64,000 nucleotides of DNA from CAWBOY01 sp963790585 (GTDB lineage Bacteria > Planctomycetota > Planctomycetia > Gemmatales > Gemmataceae): assembly GCA_963790585.1 (NCBI GenBank), contig CAWBOY010000002.1:930001-994000 (forward strand), in the 5' to 3' direction. Under the pieces are notes generated by a model. It ran no database searches and was not told the origin of the DNA. It worked only from the letters and a program-made list of their open reading frames with translations. Position numbers and translations under genes: made by a program. Positions 10,121 through 17,318 of the stretch are shown here, one piece after another. How positions within the stretch are numbered: the stretch's first letter is position 1; each line of letters opens with the position of its first letter.

Positions 10121-11033
10121 ATGTTACTCTCCCACAGCGAAGAAAAATGGCCGCATTCACGTTGATCGAATTGCTCGTGGTCATCGCCATCATCGCGGTT
10201 CTGATCGGTTTGCTGCTTCCCGCGGTACAAAAAGTTCGAGCCGCCGCTGCGAAATCGCAATGCGCCAATAACCTTCGACAGATCGGCCTGGCCTGTTCCA
10301 TGTACCAGGACAACAAGCCACTATCTCCCCGCCAGGCTGGCTTACTTCCAGCGACGCTTGCACCTAGCCCCGGCTGGAGCCTGGAGCTTGCTCATTCTGC
10401 CGTATATCGAGCAGGCAAATCTTTACAACACAATCAACCCAGACGTCACGCAATTACAATGACCTACAACAACACTGCCGTTCAAAATGCCGCACTGCAG
10501 ACGATCGTCAAGACCTACCAGTGTCCGTCCGACATCGGCATGCCGCTCAATACCAATTTCGGCCTAGTTACTTGCTCTAAGAGCAATTACGTGGCAAATC
10601 GGGCATTGCTCGGGCCCCGATGGCAACAGCCACCCGACTTATGCGACGATTCAGGGCATTCGTGATGGCTACGAGCAACACGGTCATGATCGGCGAACGC
10701 GATTTGGTCTATAACGTCGCCGCCCCGGCGTTTATTCGCTCCAATACGTCATCTTGTTCCTTTGAAGGCCGCGGCGGTTATGGCCTCACTCCGGTTCCTC
10801 CTGCTGGGACGTCTTGGACCACAGGCAATGACCAGCGGCTAGCGTTCAGTAGTCAGCACGATCAGGTGACAGGCTTTGTTTTCGCGGATGGCTCAGTCCA
10901 CTTTGTTCCAAACACCATCCCAGCCGATCCTAATGAGGATTGGACTGTCTTCCCGCTCGACGTCCGCAACTACCCGCTTTCAAATCTTATGAATCCGGGC
11001 GATGGATTCCCCGTGGGCTACAGTGGCTTTTAG
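10121..11033 (+). CDS. DUF1559 protein with pseudopilin N-terminus (copy 2), multiply frameshifted
   Basis: This is a close paralogue of the preceding gene: the N-terminal helix (FTLIELLVVIAIIAVLIGLL) and the last 115 residues, with VMIGERDLVYNVAAPAF and NPGDGFPVGYSGF, are nearly the same. ATG 10121 follows the duplicated leader CTCTTTCTCCAGAGG. Its first codons are one base short relative to copy 1 (near 10137), and frame changes recur near 10313, 10380 and 10617-10675. Each restores copy-1-like sequence, for example LAPSPGWS, QNAALQTIVKTYQCPSDIG and SKSNYVANRALLGP. These could be sequencing indels or a true decaying duplicate. A terminator follows at 11155. Confidence 0.85.
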
Positions 11034-11154
11034 GAATGGCCGGGATTCGTATGCAAGGCGACAGAGCGCTAAAACGAGCATAAATCTGAAAGTCGTCGAT
11101 TTTCTGCAACTTAGGACGCCATGCGGGGTTCTCACTAATCGCTGATTCGGTAAA

Positions 11155-11184
11155 GGGGCAAGCCGTTCGGCTTGTCCCTTTTTT
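11155..11184 (+). terminator. Rho-independent terminator after DUF1559 copy 2
   Basis: GGGGCAAGCC pairs with GGCTTGTCCC (one G-T pair) around a GTTC loop and is followed by six T. Confidence 0.88.
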
Positions 11185-11212
11185 ATTTCAAGGAAATTCG
11201 AGGCGTTGCAAC

Positions 11213-11728
11213 ATGATTCTCTCCAGTCAGCAGCGACTTGTGTCGGGTATGGTAATCCTGGCAGTCGCATGCTTCATGATCTCGGGTTGTGGCGGTGGCG
11301 GATCACGGGGTACCGTGGACGGTTCCGTCATGCAAGACGGGCAACCCGTCGATGGCGGCACAATTACCTTCGTGCCGGAAGAGTACCAAGATAAAGCTAC
11401 CGGCCGTGAACGAAGCAACGTGGTGGCTGATATTAAGGGCGGAAAGTACGCTGTGGATTCGTCCAAGGGCCCGTACCCGGGCAAGTATCGCGTCGAGATC
11501 AATTGGATGAAGAAAACCGGCAAACAAGTCATGTCGAGTGACCCACCCAACATGATGGACGAGGTCATTCAAATGATCCCTCGCGCCTACAACACGAACA
11601 CGAAGACTCACGTCGAAATCAAGGAGGGGAAAAATACTTTCGACTACCAGATTCCTAAGATCAATCCGAAAGAGGAAAAGGCAGCTGCTCAAAAAGGCAC
11701 CGGGCCAGGGGTACGGCAAAGAGATTAG
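11213..11728 (+). CDS. Small lipoprotein, transthyretin/carboxypeptidase-regulatory-like
   Basis: The 171-residue product has a signal peptide ending in the lipobox MISGC (Cys 26) followed by GGGGSRG, so it should be lipidated and face the periplasm. The rest reads as a single beta-sandwich: GTVDGSVMQDGQPVDGGTITFVPEE, then GGKYAVDSSKGPYPGKYRVEI, typical of the short carboxypeptidase-regulatory-like lipoproteins that accompany DUF1559 genes in planctomycetes. The last 20 residues are charged and low in complexity. It lies downstream of the DUF1559 pair but behind their terminator. The function is unknown. Confidence 0.85.
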   Translation: MILSSQQRLVSGMVILAVACFMISGCGGGGSRGTVDGSVMQDGQPVDGGTITFVPEEYQDKATGRERSNVVADIKGGKYAVDSSKGPYPGKYRVEINWMKKTGKQVMSSDPPNMMDEVIQMIPRAYNTNTKTHVEIKEGKNTFDYQIPKINPKEEKAAAQKGTGPGVRQRD

Positions 11729-11804
11729 CATTCGTGCGGCCACATTCGCCACAAAGACGCCGTCCTGACACACCCGCATTTTGGCGAATGCGGATACACG
11801 TCGA

Positions 11805-11832
11805 TTGACGAGTGTCGCTCACTACCTATAAT
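11805..11832 (+). promoter_or_regulatory. Sigma-70-type promoter of rpmA
   Basis: TTGACG at 11805-11810 and TATAAT at 11827-11832 are spaced by 16 bases, a near-consensus housekeeping promoter. The rpmA ATG is 64 bases downstream, so the leader would be about 55 bases long. Confidence 0.75.
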
Positions 11833-11896
11833 CAGGGTTTCGTGACGCGAAGATCCGAAAAGTAGACCTTTGGGTATTTAAGCTGGCGAGGAAAAG

Positions 11897-12142
11897 ATGG
11901 CACATAAGAAGGGCCAAGGCTCAGTCAGAAACGGCCGCGAATCGAACAGTCAACGCCTCGGCGTCAAAGTTTATGGCGGCACCAGCGTGACCACCGGATG
12001 CATTATCATCCGCCAGCGCGGCACCAAGTTCCATCCTGGTCGTAACGTCGCTCGGGCCAAGGATGATACGCTATTCGCCCTTGCCGATGGGGTCGTTACC
12101 TTTGACCGCCAAGGCCGACGAGTGAACGTTATCACAGCTTAA
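11897..12142 (+). CDS. rpmA: 50S ribosomal protein L27
   Basis: The 81-residue product is a full-length L27, a large-subunit protein whose N-terminus reaches the peptidyl-transferase centre. It begins MAHKKGQGSVRNGRES and contains GGTSVTTGCIIIRQRGTKFHPG, both family hallmarks. The start has no cleavable extension of the Firmicutes type. Usually rplU precedes it, but here the upstream neighbour is a lipoprotein gene, so rpmA stands alone behind its own promoter (11805-11832). Confidence 0.98.
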   Translation: MAHKKGQGSVRNGRESNSQRLGVKVYGGTSVTTGCIIIRQRGTKFHPGRNVARAKDDTLFALADGVVTFDRQGRRVNVITA

Positions 12143-12167
12143 GCACGCGGTCACACGAGCTCGTTGC

Positions 12168-12252
12168 CTTTAAGAGCCGGGAGCGTCGGTTGCCGGAGAA
12201 AATCAGGCTCGCTCTGATTTTCTCCGGCAACCGACGCTCCCGGCTCTTAAAG
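12168..12252. repeat. Perfect 39-bp inverted repeat, 7-base loop
   Basis: Arms 12168-12206 and 12214-12252 are perfectly complementary; the outer part reads CTTTAAGAGCCGGGAGCG. It lies 26 bases after rpmA and may terminate it, but the length and lack of a T-run suggest a mobile or dispersed palindromic element. A decayed relative (AAGAGCCGGAAGCG ... CGCTTCTAG) lies at 48124-48203. Confidence 0.85.
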
Positions 12253-12545
12253 AAATCCTCTCCTTGCTCTTGAGGATTCCGCGTTGCGTTTATCCCTTCA
12301 AAACTATTTCGTAATTATCGCTTGAAATCGTGAACTCTGCTCTGTTCCTAATCCAGTCGATCCGATACAGTTAGCTCAACTGGGTCTAGTGGACCGCGTC
12401 TGGCCGTGATGTTAACTATCTCATCCCCCCATCCGCACATCCCCTCTGGCCCTTCTCCAAAGTTCGGTTTGTGTTTCTTGGGAGACCGCCTCGCCTCCTA
12501 GTCGAGGAGTACGGTGCCCTTCTTTTCCCTTTGCGGAGGCCCTCC
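12253..12545 (+). other. Intergenic region / possible long leader of the RRM gene
   Basis: Apart from a small hairpin near 12493-12510 (CTCCTAGTCGAGGAG) and GGAGG before the next ATG, I see no gene or clear promoter here. RRM proteins of this type often have long regulated 5' UTRs, but that is only analogy. Confidence 0.3.
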
Positions 12546-12929
12546 ATGGGCAGGAAGTTGTACGTAGGCAATTTAGCCTACAGTGTTACGGACAGTGATT
12601 TGCAGCAGATGTTCGAGGCGTTCGGCACCGTGCAGTCGGCCCAGGTCATTATGGACCGCGATACGGGCCGCTCGAAGGGCTTCGGATTCGTCGAGATGGG
12701 TAGTGATCAGGAGGCTCAGGCCGCCATCACGGGCCTGAACGGCAAAGACATGAACGGTCGCAACTTGACCGTCAATGAAGCGCGTCCCAAAACCGACGGC
12801 GGCGGCGGTGGTGGTGGCGGTCGCTCCGGTGGCGGTGGCTACGGCGGTGGTGGCGGCGGTCGCTCCAGTGGCGGCGGCGGCGGTCGCTCCGGTGGCGGCG
12901 GTTACGGTGGCGGCGGTGGCCGTTACTAA
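12546..12929 (+). CDS. Glycine-rich RNA-binding protein with one RRM
   Basis: From ATG 12546 (GGAGG nearby) the product has 127 residues. Residues 1-80 form one RNA recognition motif with RNP2 KLYVGNLAY and RNP1 KGFGFVEM. The tail is glycine-rich with Arg-Ser and Tyr, of the GGGGRSGGGGYGGGG kind. Short RRM-Gly proteins of cyanobacteria and planctomycetes bind RNA and are often cold-induced; a chaperone or post-transcriptional role is inferred. An upstream in-frame ATG at 12471 would add an unlikely N-terminus. A strong hairpin follows. Confidence 0.9.
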   Translation: MGRKLYVGNLAYSVTDSDLQQMFEAFGTVQSAQVIMDRDTGRSKGFGFVEMGSDQEAQAAITGLNGKDMNGRNLTVNEARPKTDGGGGGGGGRSGGGGYGGGGGGRSSGGGGGRSGGGGYGGGGGRY

Positions 12930-12961
12930 GCGCTCGGCTCTCTATAAAAAACTGATACATC

Positions 12962-13002
12962 CAGAAGCGCGGCTGAAAGTATTTCTTTCAGCCGCGCTTC
13001 TG
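12962..13002 (+). terminator. Hairpin after the RRM gene
   Basis: An 18-bp perfect stem (arms 12962-12979 and 12985-13002) with a 5-base loop lies 33 bases after the stop. The T-run is poor, so it may act as terminator or mRNA stabiliser. Confidence 0.7.
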
Positions 13003-13151
13003 TCTATTATTACCTGGCTGATCCACGCGCGTGCGTGGACGCGCCTTTTTCATTAACCGCTTCTCCCTATCAGGGAAAGGCCTAACCTTTCTTCCCTTCT
13101 TCCGATCAAGGTAGCCAAACCACTTCGGGAGTCGAAAAGGACCGCAATCGC

Positions 13152-14990
13152 ATGGTGAACCGCAATCTCTTACGTCAATTCGAACTTCCGGACGACCAGC
13201 TGCAACAGGAAATGAGCGAGGCTTTCACGAGCGGCGAGATCGACAACTGGCTGCCGCACGATGAACAGAACTTCCAAGAAAACCAGATCATTACCGGCCG
13301 CGTTCTGCATGTCACGGGCGACTCCGTGTGGGTCGACGTTGGCTATAAGAGCGAGGGCGTGGTCGAGCTGCGTGAATGGTTTGACGAGGATAGCGGCCAG
13401 ATCATCCCGCCGAAACCAGGCGATGAAGTGCAGATGTTGCTCGAGGCCGTCGAGGACGAAAGCGGCGCCGTCGTACTGAGCTATCGCAAAGCGAAACGTC
13501 AAAAGGAATGGGAAGATGTCATCGCCAAGCACAAGGAAGGCGATGTCGTCAGCGGTCCGGTTACGCGGAAAATTAAGGGCGGTTTGCTCGTCAATATCGG
13601 CGTCAATGTCTTCTTGCCCGCCAGCCAGGTCGATGTGCGTCGCCCGCCAGATATCGCGACATTTATTGGGAAAACACTGGAATGTAAGATTCTCGTGATT
13701 GATGAAGCGCGACGGAACATTGTAGTCAGCCGTCGTAAATTGCTCGAGGATCAGCGTTCCGAGATGAAGACCAAGCTCCTCGCCGAGATCGAGCCAGGGC
13801 AGATTCGCAAGGGCGTGGTCAAGAACATCGCCGAATTCGGCGCGTTCGTCGATTTGGGTGGTATCGACGGCCTGTTGCACATCACGGACATGGCGTGGAA
13901 CCGCGTCGCCAATCCGCATGAGATCGTGCAAATCGATCAACAGCTGGAAGTCTTCATCATCAAGGTGGACCGTGAGAAGGAAAAGATCGCCCTCGGCCTG
14001 AAGCAGAAGACGCCGAGCCCGTGGGCCAATGTCGCCGAGAAATATCCGGTCGACAGTAAGCACAAGGGCGAAGTGGTCAACGTCATGTCGTATGGCGCCT
14101 TCGTCAAGCTCGAACCAGGGCTCGAAGGTTTGGTCCACATCTCCGAGATGAGCTGGACCAAGCGCATCAATCATCCTTCGGAGCTAGTCAACATCGGCGA
14201 CATGATTGAAGTTCAGGTTCTGAACATCAATAAAGAGAAACAAGAGATCTCGCTTGGCATGAAACAAGTGCTGCCGAATCCTTGGGATCTCGTGGCCGAA
14301 CGCTATCCGCAGAACACGGTCATCACCGGCACAGTTCGCAATCTGACGAACTACGGTGCATTCATCGAAATCGAAGAGGGCATTGATGGCCTGCTGCATG
14401 TGTCCGACATGAGTTGGGTGCGCAAGGTTGGCCATCCGAGCGAAGTCGTCAACAAAGGCGACAAGGTGACATGCGTCGTTCTGCAGGTCGATCAGGAGCG
14501 CAAGCGCATCGCGCTGGGCCTCAAGCAGATGAACAACGATCCGTGGCTCGGCGACATCCCTGGCCGTTACAAGACCGGCGACGTTAAGGTCGGCAAGGTC
14601 ACGAAGCTTACAAACTTCGGCGTCTTCGTCGAACTCGAACCAGGACTCGAAGGCCTGCTCCACATCTCCGAGCTGTCGGACCAAAAGGTCGAAAGCCCCG
14701 ATGACATCGTCAAAGTGGGCGACGACGTTGAGGTGAAGATTCTGCGCGTCGATGCCGCCGATCGCAAAATCGGCCTGACGCGCAAGAAGTTCTCCGAAAC
14801 CGGCGAGGAGATACCGACAGAAGAAACCGAGGAATCGAAAGAGACCAAGGCTAAGACCCGCGAACTCCGCGGCGGCACGGGCGGCACCGGCGGCCAATTG
14901 TTCTCGATGCCAGGAGCTGAAGGCGAAGCGAAGCCTGAAGAGGCGGCTGCCGTTGACACACCGGTACCTGCGCCAGCACCGGAAGGGTAA
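13152..14990 (+). CDS. rpsA: 30S ribosomal protein S1 with six S1 domains
   Basis: S1 binds mRNA on the small subunit and helps initiation. The 612-residue product holds six S1 repeats: two divergent N-terminal ones (from about residue 48, GRVLHVTGDSVWVDVGYKSEG, and 133) and four canonical ones from about 220, 305, 392 and 478, each with the GAFV/GVFV and GLLHIS/GLVHISEM pattern. After residue 565 comes a low-complexity tail rich in Glu, Gly, Ala and Pro. AAGGA lies upstream of ATG 13152. The reading frame is intact over 1.8 kb. Two strong hairpins follow, at 15011 and 15108. Confidence 0.97.
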   Translation: MVNRNLLRQFELPDDQLQQEMSEAFTSGEIDNWLPHDEQNFQENQIITGRVLHVTGDSVWVDVGYKSEGVVELREWFDEDSGQIIPPKPGDEVQMLLEAVEDESGAVVLSYRKAKRQKEWEDVIAKHKEGDVVSGPVTRKIKGGLLVNIGVNVFLPASQVDVRRPPDIATFIGKTLECKILVIDEARRNIVVSRRKLLEDQRSEMKTKLLAEIEPGQIRKGVVKNIAEFGAFVDLGGIDGLLHITDMAWNRVANPHEIVQIDQQLEVFIIKVDREKEKIALGLKQKTPSPWANVAEKYPVDSKHKGEVVNVMSYGAFVKLEPGLEGLVHISEMSWTKRINHPSELVNIGDMIEVQVLNINKEKQEISLGMKQVLPNPWDLVAERYPQNTVITGTVRNLTNYGAFIEIEEGIDGLLHVSDMSWVRKVGHPSEVVNKGDKVTCVVLQVDQERKRIALGLKQMNNDPWLGDIPGRYKTGDVKVGKVTKLTNFGVFVELEPGLEGLLHISELSDQKVESPDDIVKVGDDVEVKILRVDAADRKIGLTRKKFSETGEEIPTEETEESKETKAKTRELRGGTGGTGGQLFSMPGAEGEAKPEEAAAVDTPVPAPAPEG

Positions 14991-15010
14991 CTCGGCAAGG
15001 TGGCTCAGAT

Positions 15011-15048
15011 CGCATAATCACCCCCGGCAAGCCGGGGGTGATTATGCG
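15011..15048. terminator. Hairpin 1 after rpsA
   Basis: The arms 15011-15028 and 15031-15048 are a perfect 18-bp palindrome with a two-base AA loop. It lies between convergent genes and could terminate both strands. Confidence 0.7.
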
Positions 15049-15107
15049 AGTCTCAAACCATCTCGACTCGCGCGCATTTTCCGGGCCAGCCGGGGGCAAA
15101 ATAAAGC

Positions 15108-15145
15108 AACGACACGGGCCAGGGAAATCCCTGGCCCGTGTCGTT
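15108..15145. terminator. Hairpin 2 between rpsA and the small convergent gene
   Basis: The arms 15108-15125 and 15128-15145 form a second perfect 18-bp stem with an AA loop and end in TT, 19 bases from the stop of the minus-strand gene. Same geometry as hairpin 1, different sequence. Confidence 0.7.
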
Positions 15146-15163
15146 CTACTGCCCGTCCTTACC

Positions 15164-15373
15164 TCAATGATTCGCGTCGTTCTTGCCACCTGGCTCCTGC
15201 ATCGAGTGTTCGCCTTTGCCCTCGAAGTCGCCGAGACGCCTCTTTGGATCGTGCTCCTGGGCGGACGAGACCTCGGCCGCATCAATATTCGCTGCCTTAC
15301 CCGTAGAATTGGGATCCGTTTGCGGCCGGTTTCCCGGCGGCACCGGAGCATCGTGATGTTTCTTATGCGCCAT
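15164..15373 (-). CDS. Small conserved planctomycete-type hypothetical protein
   Basis: The 69-residue product starts at ATG 15373 behind GAGGGAATT. It is hydrophilic and probably disordered: MAHKKHHDAPVPPGNRPQ, later EHDPKRRLGDFEGKGEHSMQEP. The patterns PPGNRP and DPKRRLGDF look like ones I associate with short planctomycete proteins, which favours a real gene over chance, but I cannot name a function. An ATG 14 codons earlier is less likely. Confidence 0.6.
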   Translation of the reverse strand: MAHKKHHDAPVPPGNRPQTDPNSTGKAANIDAAEVSSAQEHDPKRRLGDFEGKGEHSMQEPGGKNDANH

Positions 15374-15616
15374 AATTCCCTCGCGAAGGTTTTGAAGAGC
15401 GACGGCCTGCGGCAACCGTGCCGCTGTTTTTGAATACGAACGTAATCAGGTGCGAATTGCGCGCCGTTAGCGCCGGGCCCAATCCATTTCGAACGCTATC
15501 TTGCCACAGAGTAATACGAAGTCTAAAATCGTATTATCGACAAGCGCTCAGAAATCCGACGACGGACCCATGAGAAAAACGCTTCTGGGATCGAGATGAA
15601 ACGCCAGGCTGAGGAT

Positions 15617-15750
15617 CTAGTGCGCCGACCAGACTAAATACCCGGGGGGCACAGGCATTCCTGTTTGTGCCGCAAAAGGCACATTCGTCGGTTCCCGCAC
15701 AGACAGGAATGCCTGTGCCAACCGTAAATTTAGTCTGGTCGGCGCACTAG
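15617..15750. mobile_element. CTAG-bounded palindromic element, family A, copy 1 (MITE-like)
   Basis: This 134-bp element starts CTAGTGCGCCGACCAGACTAAA and ends with the complement, TTTAGTCTGGTCGGCGCACTAG. Inner parts also pair (GCACAGGCATTCCTGT with ACAGGAATGCCTGTGC). It has no coding capacity. A second copy, in opposite orientation, lies at 45385-45517. The terminal inverted repeats, CTAG ends and small size fit a non-autonomous element. Confidence 0.75.
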
Positions 15751-15780
15751 CTGCTTGAACCCGAATGCAAAGGACAAATC

Positions 15781-16698
15781 ATGGTTGTTCGTTCGGCTCA
15801 AACTGCTCGCCTCGCATTTACGTTGATCGAATTGCTTGTTGTGATCGCCATTATCGCGGTTTTGATCGGCCTTTTGCTTCCCGCGGTGCAGAAGGTTCGT
15901 GAGGCAGCCAGCGTCATCCAATGCTGCAACAACGAAAAACAGCTTATTTTAGCCGTTCAAGCCTATTCTGATGCCAACAATAGCCGTCTGCCGCCGTCCA
16001 ACTTCTACCAGATTGTGAATCAGAAGACCGGCAACGCGGCCGAGGGCAGCGCCTTCTTCGCCATGCTTCCCTATTACGAGCAGGGCGTTCTCTTCAATGC
16101 ATTGACTCAAGATATTGCCAAGCCTGGCTATTTGAGCGCTCAATCTATGCCTCTAGCCGTGCATGTGTGCGGATCCGATACAACAACAAACAGTGGCCTG
16201 GGTACTGTGTCCCCTAACTATGCCACAGGGAACTATGCCTTGAACCTTGCTCTTTTCGGGGCGAACGGCAGCTTCAATATCAAAGGTGCCACATCGTCGT
16301 TTCGAATCGACAATATCCCGGATGGTTCGTCCAATACCATTGGCATCGTTGAGGCGTCCGGTTGCTTTCCCGGTTATCCAGCCATCGACCCGCAAACCGG
16401 AACGCTGGAAAGCTACATGACATGGCACTGGCCCGCTTACCCCAACTCGTTCGGCCCGTACTGGCCCAACCCAGACGAGCTACCCGGGCAGACGAACTAC
16501 ACAGGGATATTCAAGTTGCCACAAATCAACGTCAACATGATGCAGGCGGACCCAAATCTGGCACAATGCTACCATTCCGCCATGAACGTCGCTCTCATGG
16601 ACGGCAGCGTCCGCAGGATTTCAGCGAGCATAAGCCAGACGACCTGGACCTACGCTTTGATTCCAAACGATCGACAGGTGCTGGGGGCTGATTGGTAG
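15781..16698 (+). CDS. DUF1559 protein with pseudopilin N-terminus (third, divergent)
   Basis: The 305-residue product starts MVVRSAQTARLAFTLIELL and has the methylation/cleavage helix ending LPAVQKVREAA, then QCCNNEKQLILAVQAYSD. The C-terminal block is HSAMNVALMDGSVRRIS, the DUF1559 H-x-G-x-V equivalent. It differs clearly from the tandem pair at 8915-11033 and belongs to another subgroup. The frame is intact. It stands alone, starting 30 bases after the palindromic element, which may therefore have displaced or supplied upstream signals. Confidence 0.92.
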   Translation: MVVRSAQTARLAFTLIELLVVIAIIAVLIGLLLPAVQKVREAASVIQCCNNEKQLILAVQAYSDANNSRLPPSNFYQIVNQKTGNAAEGSAFFAMLPYYEQGVLFNALTQDIAKPGYLSAQSMPLAVHVCGSDTTTNSGLGTVSPNYATGNYALNLALFGANGSFNIKGATSSFRIDNIPDGSSNTIGIVEASGCFPGYPAIDPQTGTLESYMTWHWPAYPNSFGPYWPNPDELPGQTNYTGIFKLPQINVNMMQADPNLAQCYHSAMNVALMDGSVRRISASISQTTWTYALIPNDRQVLGADW

Positions 16699-17318
16699 TA
16701 CGATATCGTGCCAGGTCCCTCGGCTGAATCGGTCACTATTTGGCAAACATGGCTATTACCAACCGCGCAAGGCAATATAGGTTCATAACTTGAGGCTGCC
16801 GCTCATGTTTGCCAAAGGGCAAGCAGATATTAGCAAGCGTGATTTCGGCGCTGTTGGGCGGAAGACCGCTCTACAGGGGGGTGTCCGTGGATTTGTTTGC
16901 ATCTCGCCCCTTTGTCTCGGCGAAACATTTATGCGGTCAATGTGTTAGAGCGGAGGACCACTGTGCAAACTGGTGCGACATTTTTTGCATCTCGGGGTAG
17001 GTTAACTGTCAGGGTCTGTTTTCACTCACGATAGGGAAAGTAGCTTATGCCCTCCGCGTGGACGTTGGCGGACCTAAGAATCTCGGCTTCGAAATGCCGT
17101 GTTTTATCGGGAAAAAGCATGATTTGAAGTACCGCCAACGTTGGCGGTACTTCAAATCTTTGGCGGAACTTAGAACCGAATGAAGCCGCGATGCTCGTTC
17201 GGGGCAATCGGGTCGCTTTGCGTAGACCCGGAATCAAAACCCCTCTTGTCCGCTTGCGCCGGTGCGGTCACAATGCAAGGAATCGCCGATCTGACTACAA
17301 TTCTCACGGAGGCGGAGC
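16699..17318. other. 620-bp intergenic region with two inverted repeats, no gene seen
   Basis: Tracts TTTGGCAAACATG at 16739-16751 and CATGTTTGCCAAA at 16804-16816 form a 13-bp inverted repeat after the DUF1559 gene and could fold as its terminator. A perfect palindrome lies at 17121-17158. No open frame here resembles protein. Confidence 0.5.
17121..17158. repeat. Perfect 38-bp palindrome
   Basis: GATTTGAAGTACCGCCAA and its complement flank a central CG, so the whole 38 bases are self-complementary with no loop. Such symmetry fits an operator or recombination site as well as a repeat; nothing else supports one choice. Confidence 0.7.

Noticed and set aside
12772..12960. Minus-strand His/Arg-rich frame opposite the RRM gene
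   Set aside because: It is the complement of the glycine-rich repeat tail (GGC codons), so low-complexity shadowing explains it.
16809..17000. Small plus-strand Cys-containing frame
   Set aside because: No RBS, unlike known proteins, and spans a region with a downstream inverted repeat; chance more likely.
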